The position numbers and the translations under genes are program-made. From positions 80,763-144,762 of the forward strand of contig QNGE01001280.1 in NCBI GenBank assembly GCA_008508345.1: DNA of 64,000 bases, written 5' to 3'. This document shows, piece after piece, positions 1 to 10,409 of the stretch. The notes beneath the pieces are model-generated. The model was given only the letters and a program-made list of their open reading frames with translations. It was not told where the DNA came from and made no database searches. Position 1 is the stretch's first letter; each line of letters begins with the position of its first letter. This stretch comes from Paragonimus westermani (Eukaryota; Platyhelminthes; Trematoda; Plagiorchiida; Troglotrematidae).

Positions 1-89
1 ATTAACCATCTTAATTTAGGAGTATCAGAGTTTTGATCCACTGCCGATGGTGATCAGACTATGCTACTAAGATGTCAAACAATTCAAAC

Positions 90-441
90 CAGCCGGCCTC
101 TTTCGAAAAGAAACACTAGACTCCAGTTTCGTTCTCATTAGAGCTCGTCAGTAGTGCATATCCTTGCCACGGCCGCGATTTGAACTCCGGCCACGCTATG
201 ACGATCAGGCAACCGTGTTGACCACTGCGCCATTCACCTCACATTAGGCACGACCGAATTATCAAATGTGAACGCTCAACCACTCTCGCTTGTGAGCAAT
301 GATCAGGTTGCCTGATCGTCTCCAGAGGAGACACAGTAACTGTCCTGTTAACTCCAATCGATAACCCCGCGATTAGGACTTGCGGGACAGGTCGAAATCT
401 CCGATCTCATTAAACCTGCAAGGCGATTTTTTAAATTACTG
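90..441 (-). mobile_element. tRNA-hammerhead repeat unit, minus copy (U1)
   Basis: This is a nearly full copy of the window's main repeat, read on the minus strand. In that orientation it has a left segment (441 to about 245), a tRNA-like promoter with box A near 239-211 and box B near 190-177, the hammerhead at 157-113, and a short tail ending at 90. The copies near 22015-22440 and 45267-45726 share the same order of segments. It is truncated at the tail compared with those copies. An inverted piece of the same repeat follows directly at 452-568. No protein is encoded. Confidence 0.85.
113..157 (-). ncRNA. Hammerhead ribozyme, type I, short stem III (one stem II mismatch)
   Basis: Read on the minus strand: stem I strand GCACTA (157-152), core CTGACGA (151-145), stem II hairpin with loop AATG (144-131), GAAA (130-127), a two-base-pair stem III with tetraloop, the GTC cleavage triplet (121-119), and closing stem I strand TAGTGT (118-113). 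Position 7 of the core is naturally variable, so CTGACGA fits the consensus CTGANGA. Stem II has one C-A mismatch. Self-cleavage would occur after the C of GTC. Hammerheads with such short stem III usually act as dimers. Activity is inferred, not shown. Confidence 0.72.
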
Positions 442-451
442 ATGAGTTGTC

Positions 452-568
452 GGCAATGAGAGCGGAACTCGAGTCTGGTGCTTCTTTTCGAAAGAGGCTG
501 GCTGCAAAGTCTATCTGAATGCGGAGGCTGCTATCAAATTTGAGTGATGGTCAAGTTGAAAATAAAAC
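452..568 (+). mobile_element. Inverted 3' part of the tRNA-hammerhead repeat
   Basis: This plus-strand fragment starts inside the hammerhead (GAGAGC, then an altered GGAAC in place of GAAAC) and runs through the CTCGAGTC cleavage region, the TTCTTTTCGAAAGAGGCTGG segment and the tail to about 568. It faces the minus-strand unit at 90-441, so the pair can fold back on itself. The ribozyme core is broken: the 5' half comes from the other unit and the GAAA is mutated. The same minus-then-plus arrangement recurs at 22015-22623. Confidence 0.75.
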
Positions 569-574
569 AGAACA

Positions 575-1180
575 TTGCTGAAACGAAATTTCGAAACATT
601 CTTCAAGGGAACAGTATGGCATTCCCATTCAATATACGTGTGTTGCAAACTATCGGGGTGCATTTCGATTAGACATCGTTTTGATTTTTCTTCCTTGGAA
701 TGAAGATACTGTTCGCAGCGGTAGATACAGCGAACCATAGCTCAAACGGAATCGACCGTCTATAAACAATGGGGTCCATGATAATATTAATGGTATGAGG
801 CACGATCACCTGACACAAGGCGATTCATGATTTATAGCCTGCAAGCAAGTACACTGTTCAATGAATGACTAGGTTGATACATCCCTAATCAGCTTCACCT
901 CACATGCAATGTGTCGCAAACTGCAGATCCAGGGTCTTGCCTTCTAAGTTTATCACAGCTCACGACGATTGCAAGCCGACGTGCTCTATATCAGAATGAA
1001 TAAGAACCACTAGTATATCAGATGTCTCATGTTGCAAGGCCTCCTGGATTTTTGGTGGTAAGTATGTTTGGCAACAACAGAAAAAAATGTAAATGGTTGG
1101 TACCCTTCATAAAGCTGAACATAACAGTAAGTAAGCGTGGCGTCTTATAATCCTGAATGTCGCCTCAAGATTAGTCAGCT
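575..1180. other. No gene seen
   Basis: Only short open frames without recognisable motifs occur here. I see no repeat that I can match elsewhere in the window. Confidence 0.5.
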
Positions 1181-1184
1181 TACT

Positions 1185-2700
1185 GGTGGCCAGCATCTTT
1201 TTGACGATAGGTGAGAACGGAATTCTTCGTGATCCCGGGACGAAGAACATAGATTGTGCAGTCATATTTCTGATCATATTTCGACAGATGTCCCTTCTTT
1301 CCAGAGTTTGTGCATCTATCGTCTTTGCCGATGCAATTTTTGCCACAGTTACACACAAATTGATAAATACGGTAAGTTAGCGCCAGTAGGTTTCTTCTCT
1401 TTAATGAGGATAACGGTAGTTCGTCAGTTCGTTCAACAAGTACCACTTCAGCCACATTGTAGGCTCACTTAATCGATGAGAAGAGGCGTTTTCTGGTTCG
1501 AAGTAAAGTGTCACCTTTGGATGGTAGTTCAGTGTAGACTTACTTCTCCTCAACTGTGAGAACTGTGCCCACTGCTCTGTGTTGCTGACTGTCTATTGAT
1601 AAATCTCAACGGATATCCATTACCTTGCAACGTGGTTGTAAACACCCGAAGTTCGTTGGCTAAACATCCTAATGCACAAATACGTCTAATACTCTTTTGC
1701 AGTGTTCGGACGTTTCCTTTTGCTATAAAATTTACAAAATCAGTGTATTAGCCAGTCGATGCACAGGTCGTTTTATTCTCCCATCATCCCTGCGTCTGAT
1801 GAGGATATCTAGAAACGATGGGCACTTATTCATTCACGGTTCACATGACTACCGAATTCGCATGACAGGATTTTAACTGTGTTGTCATCTCAGCGACCTT
1901 TTTCGGAGACTTTGCAAATGGCAACGCCAACATCTTCTGAGCAGTTCCCCTTTTTGTCATCACCATACAAAAATTAACAAGCACCGACCCTAACGGGTTT
2001 TACATGGCAACTCTCCCTTTTTGTCGATAAGACATTTTGAAAACTGAAGCTGGTGTTCTCCATGCATACCAGTAAACAGTTTCCGTGGATCTGCGGGATT
2101 TTTCATCAAAGGTGTCAGTCTGAATCAGACTGCCTGTAAATTCGATCGTCCCATCCAATGGAACATTTGTAAACAGTGACTGAGCGTGTACTGAGCCCGC
2201 GACTTTGTGTGCAAGGTTGAATTTGTCGAGATTTTCAACTAAACCAAATAAGTCTTTAGCAGTACATGTGTCAAAATCCAGTTTTAATGGCATCAGAGCC
2301 TAATTCAACCACCGAGCAAGCTCGTGTTATAGGGCATCGTTCATAAAATTGGTCTGAGTGGTACTCCTGGTTTGTGTTTTCGACGAACTATACAGCTACG
2401 TTGTTGATAAGCCGCTTGGTTCTCTGATGTAAATGTGCTTTCATCAACGAAATGATGTAGGATCAACAAGTCAGGATGTCGAATTATGTGGCTTTCCATG
2501 TCACCCTTCCCACATTATCGATATGCTGGGATTTGTTCCCGTCGTTCAGTATGGACAACAATTCTCAAGTACACTCTTATCTATCCATTACTTCGGCACC
2601 AGAAGATGTATCTGGTTTCAGCAGAACAACACTCTTAGTCTTAATACCCTTAAGAGTTTCAAGACGACGAGTTCTGAATATACATTTATCTTTTGATGAT
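1185..2700 (-). pseudogene. Penelope-like element, decayed minus copy
   Basis: Reading the minus strand from 2700 down, several frames give the PLE reverse transcriptase in order. There is a KPD-type segment (LLKPD) near 2640, KPGVPLRPIL near 2360, SLFTNVPL (RT motif A) near 2170, and a VAM...PLG-like motif B with a stop in it near 1980-2010. NGYPLRFINRQ follows near 1600. The GIY-YIG endonuclease start YQFVCNCGKNCIG lies near 1365-1330. Stops and frameshifts interrupt every section and the YVDD motif was not found, so this is a dead copy. The GIY-YIG wording is closest to the copies at 25.3 and 35.9 kb. Confidence 0.75.
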
Positions 2701-2704
2701 GTCA

Positions 2705-3890
2705 TAATGAACTCACAGATAACTTAACACATAGAAGAAGTCTAAAATGGAACTAGAAGGAAAGTTTATGAAACCAGCTTCTATCGATAATAGTTATGAT
2801 TTACATATTGAATTTGAATATCATTGGAAAGTTTTTTTTGTTTCTTGTTGAAACAACGCATTATCTGTCCCAGGGGAACAGCAGTTTCCTTGACAGTTCG
2901 GAGAGATCTTTCACTAATGTGGTCAGTCAAATCAAAATCGGAAGATGTGTCTAAAATCATATCGTTTACATAGACGCTTATTGCAATATTATTACGACTC
3001 GGAACGACAGTCATATAAATTAAATAGAATACTTCCATTTTGCAAAAATCCAGTGACGATAATGAGTGTGGAATATAACTGACTTCTTATATGGATGAGT
3101 TCTGTGCGATTGTTAAAACGCTGTCTTCAGCACATAAGTTTGAAATGCTGGGGAGTAAAGTGTGTAATTCCTTCTAGGGTAACTGTTTACCCCTTCTAAT
3201 TTGACACGGATATGAAACTAGTTTTAACAATCGAAACGGATTTTCGTATTGTGGTAGTCTTGACTTGGAGGATCAAACGGTATGATAGAGGTAAAAATTC
3301 GGAGATACTAACTATCAAGTTAGCCGCAATGTTAACACAAGATGATTTTTCACATAGAGGAGTACCGTGAATTTTAATAGCTCATGCCTCGACAAATTGG
3401 ATTATACAGTTTTGATTGCAGTGAAAAATCCTCCAGAAAACAGCATGTACATTGACATTGTGTCGCAGATGTATAAGAATTTGGACGATTGACAATGTTA
3501 GAATTTAGTGTGATTCGAACCCGTTAACTAAGTGAAATGTGAACCTGACCGAACGGTGGCAAATTAATCCTGTGCAAGTCAGTTCTAGAATTACCATACA
3601 GACAATCACATGTTAAATAGGAAGGAAAAGTTATTTTCAGTACCGGCGCACTGGAGAGCACGTCCGTCTTGGAATAATTAGTGTTTGAGTTCAACATCAC
3701 AAGAACTCTGATTTGAACAAAGCTTGCTTGTAACAGTGTTCGATTCAACTGCGGCGAATCGTTGGCCAATCCCGAATGTCGATTTGTCAGCTCTCTGTTG
3801 ATTGGTGAATAGCTGATATACTGTGTAGTATGGAAAAGCTTGTACCAAATCAGCCGGAAGTGATGTTTGCTGATACGCTTGTTGGTGAAT
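2705..3890. other. No gene seen
   Basis: Short frames on the minus strand at 2781-3038 and 3524-3769 carry no recognisable motif. The stretch may hold the decayed 5' end of the PLE at 1185-2700 and the upstream region of the gene at 3955, but I cannot show either. Confidence 0.45.
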
Positions 3891-3954
3891 TTGAAACGTG
3901 TCAGTTCATCTCTTACGGAGTTATTATGTGATTAAACGTTCCACTTTTCAACTC

Positions 3955-5580
3955 ATGTCTAGTTGTCTTCATGTGCCGTATCAACCTCTGATATGTGACC
4001 AGGAAATCGATTGTCAAAGCACAGCTGAAGAACAATCATCAGGCTTTTATGGACTTTTGCGCAGGTTAACAGAAAAGACAAAGCGTTGCCTGACAAAACT
4101 ATTTTTTCTTGCCAAACAAAATAATCTCAGTCAAAATAAACCAAGTACACCACTTTCTGAATTGGACTGCTTAGTGGAAAAGCGTCTGCCAAACACCAAA
4201 TTCGACGCAAAATTTGATGGAATCAACCACATTTGGCATTGTTCTTCTTCCACAGATCACGCCTGTCTGACAAATTCGAACTGCACGACCGTACACAAAC
4301 TCGATCAGTTGTTTATACCACAATTTAGAAAGGCCGCAAAAAGCCATCGAAAGTGGACCAAATCATCAGATGCAGTCAAACTGGAACAAACATCGACACA
4401 TGCGTACATCGTTCGCAAGCCGATGTTACGCACTAAATTAGGAAGAACGAATTTTCAGAGGAATTATTTGAACGCACGGGTACAATCGTCTTTTTCCTCT
4501 AGTCGGTTTAAACAATCCAGAGCCTTACAGCCCTCTCCGTATTGCCTAACAGCCTATCACTTCAGTTGGGACGTGTTTGCTTTCCTCATTGAGGCAGGTT
4601 TGGAACTAAACACAACTCAAACAATCCAATGTGATGTTACGCCGTTGACACGTCAGACCTTTCGTTTCATTTCCGTTTTGGATCTATTTTTGTACGTAAT
4701 TTCTAAGTTCCATAATCGCTTTCATCAGTCGATTCAAACTCTGCCTAGAATAAATATCTGTGATTCTTCTGGAGATAAATATAGTGTGACTGTTCTACAC
4801 AAACTACTCGCGTCCATGCTGGATAACGGGGCCGATGTAGCCTTAGTTTCATCCACAGTTCATTCAAACATTCGAGGCGGTATTCCCATCGGGAGATTAC
4901 ATCAGCTTTGCACGATGGCGAGTGAGGAGTTACTCTACTTGAACGTTTCAAGCTGTGAAGTGCGTCAGTGTTTTTTTGTGGACATCGCTGGAATTCTGCG
5001 TCAGCTCATTCAAGCCGGTCTACAATCTCCGCAATCTGATAAGGCTTTTGTCAACGAATATTTTTGTGACATCAGTATGCTTTTCTACTCACGTCTGATG
5101 GAAAATTTGGCAAAATGGAAATTGGGAAATATGGATGATCAGGCTGGACTTACACCAGGCTTGCAATCTCATATTATTCTTTTGCTGAATATAATTTACG
5201 CAGATATATTTCCCTACTTGCATGGCACCAGGCTTGATCAAATTGATGTCAGAAGGTCAGACGTTAGAGACAACGAAATCGCCTGCTTGACCAATAGATA
5301 TCATCAAGCTTTTGTGCGGCAACTCCATTACAATCCCCTTCGGCTGTTTGTGTTAGCACGACGTGCAACACGTCGTCTGATTGGAACACGACATTTTCGC
5401 TCCTTGCTGGCGGACTCTTTGGAGGTGGGGGAAATATCCGTATCCTCAGATTCGAATTTCGCACAAATCAATGCTGTATGCCAACGACTACCAGAGGAAT
5501 TGCGTCGCACACTGGCTTACATGGAAGCCCCAAATTTGAATGAAGAACTGCACTTCGTTGCAAGTGTTGGAACGAAGTGA
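3955..5580 (+). CDS. ASB-like protein with C-terminal SOCS-box-like segment
   Basis: This is the longest uninterrupted frame in the window, about 541 residues from the first ATG (3955). A stop lies in frame at 3892; a possible splice acceptor (TCTAG, near 3962) means it could instead be a last exon. The middle contains ankyrin-like pieces such as LHKLLASMLDNGADV (4795-4840). The C-terminus reads PLRLFVLARRATRRLIG (from about 5335), which matches the SOCS/BC-box pattern PxxLxxLCRxxIRRLLG position by position, except that the usual Cys is Ala. About 45 residues later LPEELRRTLAYME resembles the Cul5-box end. Known SOCS-box proteins recruit elongin B/C and Cullin-5 to ubiquitinate partners; that role here is inferred. 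A PLE-like origin was considered and not supported. The ankyrin part is weak; the SOCS-like end is the firmer evidence. Confidence 0.6.
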   Translation: MSSCLHVPYQPLICDQEIDCQSTAEEQSSGFYGLLRRLTEKTKRCLTKLFFLAKQNNLSQNKPSTPLSELDCLVEKRLPNTKFDAKFDGINHIWHCSSSTDHACLTNSNCTTVHKLDQLFIPQFRKAAKSHRKWTKSSDAVKLEQTSTHAYIVRKPMLRTKLGRTNFQRNYLNARVQSSFSSSRFKQSRALQPSPYCLTAYHFSWDVFAFLIEAGLELNTTQTIQCDVTPLTRQTFRFISVLDLFLYVISKFHNRFHQSIQTLPRINICDSSGDKYSVTVLHKLLASMLDNGADVALVSSTVHSNIRGGIPIGRLHQLCTMASEELLYLNVSSCEVRQCFFVDIAGILRQLIQAGLQSPQSDKAFVNEYFCDISMLFYSRLMENLAKWKLGNMDDQAGLTPGLQSHIILLLNIIYADIFPYLHGTRLDQIDVRRSDVRDNEIACLTNRYHQAFVRQLHYNPLRLFVLARRATRRLIGTRHFRSLLADSLEVGEISVSSDSNFAQINAVCQRLPEELRRTLAYMEAPNLNEELHFVASVGTK

Positions 5581-5709
5581 CACTTGTGTGAAGATTTTGT
5601 TATGCTGTCAGATTCAAATGACTATTAATACACGACGACGTACTAATTATCACATTCTCAATGGTTTATTTCGAAGCGAAATCGGACACTTGCAAGTTTG
5701 AATGTGAAG

Positions 5710-5715
5710 ATTAAA
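5710..5715 (+). promoter_or_regulatory. Possible polyadenylation signal ATTAAA
   Basis: This ATTAAA hexamer is about 130 bases after the stop of the SOCS-box-like gene. It is the common variant of AATAAA, but a hexamer alone is weak evidence. Confidence 0.25.
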
Positions 5716-5719
5716 TGGG

Positions 5720-8700
5720 GTCTTTGAGAGGATCTCGCCACCGCTGACACACTCGGTGATCACAACATTCTAACTAATTGGGTTTAGGCGAGTCGGAATG
5801 GATTTAAAATGAATTCGGTTGAGTGAGCAGCGATGGGCTTCTTTGTGCTCAAAGTAGTAGACAGCTGCATATTACTTTTGATATAAGCTAAAATATCAAA
5901 CAAAACGACGAACTGATAAATTCCGGGGCTACTTACTCATCAGTTTTTGATAGCCGAAGCTTCATGTTCACACCTACTCTCCTCTGGGCCACTTCGGTTT
6001 GCTGCAACAATTTGGTAATTCACACACCCAGTGTTTTTCCACCCCAGTGTGTGTCGCGTGTCTGGATGTCAATTTAAGGTGTATCAAATGATTGGGTCCA
6101 CACAAGTGAGCTTTGTTTGCTTTTCTAACTTGGTGGGATCGCGTTTGCTCGTTCTCCAAAAAGCAGTCAACCCTTTAAGGTGGATTAAGTTGAAAACGAG
6201 TCACGCAAAAGTGATATAAAGACATCCCGAACTAGGGAAAGTATGAGTAACGTAACAAGGCGTTCGGTACTAAGATAATCGTAACCACGTTTGAAGTGAT
6301 AAATGAGGTGAGATGTGCACAGCCCAGACATTAGGTTTTTATAAAAACTAATCACTATATTTCAGGTTGGCGTAACAGGCAGAGTTACACCGTCCCATAG
6401 GCTTTCTGTTGAGCTGTACCGTCCCGCCCCAAGCAGTTTTTACCACCGGTGAAGCATGAGGAACTTATGGATGGGGGATAGCAGGGAATGTGAATTCACG
6501 ACTGAACTCGCGTTGGAAGATGCAAAATACCAAAATCGATGACTTCTAGTACTTTGACTGTGTCAACACTACACAGACAAAGTAGGGGAGATCAGATGAA
6601 GCAGAGACCAAACCATATCCCATGGAAAGCACTTGAATGTGTTGCAAACTGTAGCTGACTAACGGCTAAGAGAAGTCAAGTCTGTATTCGTTCTGCTCAA
6701 GTGGTTCTTATGCCTAAGCTGTTTGAAAATTCGACCTAACATTTTGAATTTGAGTACCACTGCTGCACGTGCCATCGTTTCGTTGTGGAATTCTTCTGTA
6801 TGGTTGCTCCTAAATTCGGTCTTGTTTCATAATCAGGCAGCTGACACTGTGCTTGACGTGTGTCTACAGTTGTTACCAAAACTAATGTAGTGCTTGGACA
6901 TTTTCAAAACACCAGATGAATTTAATTTAATGCACTATGAAAATTATTGTTGAGCTATTGGAAGCCACTGGAATACTACTTCGTTGTTAAGAACGTTATA
7001 TGCGAGAGTAATCAATTATGACAGCCTTCACAATCTCTGACGCTGAAATTGGCTACTGATTTCGCTAGCTATTTTTAAGCACTAAAATATGCATCATTTA
7101 CTGAACATCTAGGATAAAAACTCATATACACACACATATATATATATACTTTCTTTTAAAACCAATACATCCTTACTGATGCTATTTGGTTTAATTATAA
7201 TGTCAATACTCAGAAGAGATTAATGCTGTCATAGTTAACATGTCCAAACGAAAACCTACGTTTAAAAGTTAATTTTTGTTGCATATTGATAACTCAAAGT
7301 TAGTTATTCTTTAAAACTAACCATCGTTGGCATAGCTTTCAGATACTGTCTAAATAACGTACTTGATTACTGACTCTACGTGATATCACATAACTTGTAT
7401 TCAAAGTTTCATCATTTACCTGAAATGGACAAATCCTGAATGAATTTTGCGCTGAATGAAGGAACTATACATGGAACGTTTGGCAAAAATTTATTGGACA
7501 AACATTTGCATAATTATCTGGGGTGAGTCACTTTGGTAAGCGTGAGAAGAAAACAAGCAGAATGGAACCAAACAAAACGAACAGTTTATTCTGGCAAAAC
7601 TATACCATTTCGGTATATTCACATATTAACCTTGTCTGACTTCTCTTAATTTTTGATCAGAACAAACATAGGATCATTCAAACTTCACTTCATTAAAAAG
7701 TTCACGGTAAATGTTATTGGTAGAAAATAGGGGAATGATATTATGTAATTGTAGGGAGAAAATTGCCCGATTGAACTAAATAGAAAGTAATGAATTATGT
7801 ACAAAGGGTGAAAAGTAATCGTGACAGAACTGTATGATCGTCCCAGAACTTATACGCTGGTTTCACAATGATAGAGCAAGTAGATAGCAGGTAGCTGGGG
7901 AATGAAAAACACATCATCACTTAATGGGCATTACAGTTGCCCGCTTCATTGTAAAAAGTCTGAGCGTGATCTAATTGTTACGTGGGCAAGTCCCATGGGA
8001 TTGGTATTTTGCTTTGCATTTGCATGGTTCACGTCATTCTATAAAAGCATTGGGAGATGGGAAGAGCTCAGCTGTCTAACGAATACGACTGTGTATCTCT
8101 GAAAGTATCCGCTTTATATCTTCGTTATCCAAGACACACAGAGTGGACGTTGTCTACTTAGGAAAATACTGCTCTGAAGTATAAGAAATGGCGTGCTGAT
8201 TAGCATCTAAACGGTCAGTTTATTCATCTGACCTCCATGGGACCAAAAACCACCTTTAACACACTAACTGAAATTCATCTCCTTCTTTTGAAGTAGTTCC
8301 GTGAATCAGGCTTATCCAGAATAACTTTTGTCGCATTACGGAAACAGACGAATTAACATAGATGGGTCCAAAAACCGTGGGGCCTATCCCAGATTAGGTG
8401 GATTTGTAGCCGATGTTAATTCACTAAAATGGCGTCAGTCAGTCCTGAAGAGAATGGTTTTCAGTACCCGTCTGAGTTCGGTAAAACACCTTGTTGCTTT
8501 CAGATATAAATGTAACATTCGTCGTTCGCCTCAACTGAATATAACTGATTGTCACCCTCTTTGAATCGTCAGTACCGCGTCATTCAGCTTCTTGAAACAG
8601 CATGAAACATCGTGAATAAAATTCTGAATAGCCAAACCTTCAACCTTTCCAGATTAATGCCTTCCACTCTTGGTTTCGTAACGCTTCGCCACAGAATAAT

Positions 8701-10005
8701 TAGCTTACCCCCGGATTACTCGAGAAACTGACAGTTAGCAGTATCATTGACTAAGTGGTAACGAACATTCAGTTCTTAATCCACCTGACATTGACAAACT
8801 GTCCGCAAGCGTTCACTGGTAGTAGGGAGTCAAGCCGAGGGAATTTCAAGTGTTTTCATTATGGAGGTTTAATTTACTCGAGTATATTTAGCATACTTCC
8901 CATGAGCGAAACATCATATTGCGATTTCGATCGCCGAACTGAGGGCATGTACTACCCGCATATCATAGTTTGACTTTTCTATCACACCGGGTTCAAAATA
9001 CTGTGACCCAAAGATGAGAGCAACTGGTTACTGACAAGTGTGACGACTGTTCAGGGATACCACAGAGTCGTTTGGCAAAATTCTCAAATCACGCACATCA
9101 GTTTCTAGTTTCGTGGCCCGTTATCAAGTGGTGTCAATTTATTTCAGGCCAGTATGTTTTGTTCCGTCCGATTTGAACTGTAATATGTTGTCTTATCAAT
9201 GGCAAGTTAACGTGTTTGCAGGAATAATGTGTAAGACCCATCGGAAGAAATGGTATAGTGAACTCCCAGGTAACTTTATTTTAGCATGTTATTTTAAATC
9301 TCTCACAAAAAGAGTACAACTCAAGCGAATGTTATCAAGAAAACCTTTGAGTATTTCAGAGGTACAATCGATTAGTAACTACCACATAAATGGGCATCCC
9401 GTGGCATCGTGAGCGCGAGATATCTTAAACGTTATTTGGAAGACCGTGAAGAATTAGCCAATTTGCTGCAAGTAATGAAAATCACACCGCTACTGGACAC
9501 AACAAACAGGGATCCCACACCACTTTTGGAGCTTTAATAAAGTAAGCTATCGAGTAATTTTTTTGAAACGGAATGACGCAACGTTCAGTCATAACGTAAC
9601 TTTCATTAGAACGATGTCATGTGTTCATTTTTTATATTTAGATTCACTGGTGCTTGCCAGTTGTCTGTATCGAACTAACCTTACAGTCAGCGAATCATTT
9701 ATTAGCAGCCGACTGTTATTACCCGTAGGCTGCGGTTGCTGGAACACACCGGGGTGACATAGTTGAACGATGTGATCCAGGTGGTGCTCTCTTCCATGTT
9801 GGCGATTGCGACTGTGTCGCTATGGTAAATCGGGGTATTTTGTTTGCCATACTCCAATAACCACATCTTCTGCTCTCGAAGTGTCTTAAAAAGGTTTTGG
9901 TCTCTTCTTTCGTTGCCAAACTCAAACTCGCGCGGCAATCTAAGCGTGATCGACTAAAATTGCACTGAGGTATCAACCTGAAAGTAACAGAGTTGAGTTG
10001 CTACA
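5720..10005. other. Long stretch without a supportable gene
   Basis: Only short frames occur (for example 8328-8564 and 9113-9412), with no domain motif and no conserved frame. A short CA/TA run lies at about 7131-7150. No copy of the hammerhead repeat or of a PLE is visible. Confidence 0.5.
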
Positions 10006-10006
10006 T

Positions 10007-10166
10007 CTGAACGCTCAACCACTCTCGCTTGTGAGCAATGATCAGGTTGCCCGATCGTCTTGAGAGGAGACACAGTTACTGCCTGTTAACTCCAATCGAT
10101 AACCCCGCGATTAGGACTTCCGAGACAGGTCGAGATCACAGAACTCATTAAACCTGCAAGGCGATA
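10007..10166 (-). mobile_element. Left segment of the tRNA-hammerhead repeat, minus
   Basis: This matches the non-tRNA segment of the repeat (compare 274-430 and 22250-22410), including GATAACCCCGCGATTAGGAC. It ends in GGCGATA directly beside an undetermined base (N) at 10167, after which the repeat resumes on the opposite strand. Confidence 0.8.
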
Positions 10167-10173
10167 NGGTGAA

Positions 10174-10230
10174 TGGCGCAGTGGTTAACACGGTTTCCTG
10201 ATCGCCATAGCGTGGCCAGAGTTCAAATCG
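10174..10230 (+). promoter_or_regulatory. tRNA-like internal RNA polymerase III promoter
   Basis: TGGCGCAGTGGT at 10174-10185 resembles box A (TRGCNNAGTGG). AGTTCAAATCG at 10220-10230 resembles box B (GGTTCGANTCC) with an A in place of the invariant G. The spacing is that of a tRNA gene. All well-preserved copies of the repeat keep both boxes upstream of the ribozyme. Transcription by polymerase III is inferred. Confidence 0.65.
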
Positions 10231-10248
10231 CGGCCGTGGCAAGGATAT

Positions 10249-10293
10249 GCACTACTGACGAGCTCTAATGAGAACGAAACTGGAGTCTAGTGC
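10249..10293 (+). ncRNA. Hammerhead ribozyme, type I, short stem III
   Basis: Stem I GCACTA (10249-10254) pairs perfectly with TAGTGC (10288-10293). The core is CTGACGA (10255-10261). Stem II is 10262-10275 with loop AATG and one C-A mismatch, followed by GAAA (10276-10279). A15.1 pairs with T10286 and C10280 with G10285 across a four-base loop, giving the minimal stem III. The cleavage site is after C10287 in the GTC triplet. All catalytic core residues are present. Confidence 0.82.
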
Positions 10294-10409
10294 TTCTTCT
10301 CGGAAGAGGCTGGCTGGAAAGTCTATCTGAATGCGAACGTTGTGATCAAATGTGAGTGATGGTCAACTTGAAAATGAACCAAATCCCCGACTGCTCATCA
10401 GTAACATAC

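Larger units (their letters stand above)
10168..10404 (+). mobile_element. tRNA-hammerhead repeat, plus copy (U2)
   Basis: This holds the promoter, ribozyme and tail of the repeat in plus orientation: TGGCGCAGTGGT (box A-like), AGTTCAAATCG (box B-like), the hammerhead at 10249-10293, and the tail to GACTGCTCATCAGTAA. The left segment expected upstream in the same orientation is replaced by an inverted copy (10007-10166), with one N at the joint. No coding capacity. Confidence 0.85.

Noticed and set aside
7131..7150. CA/TA run as a microsatellite
   Set aside because: It is only about 20 bases long and not remarkable.
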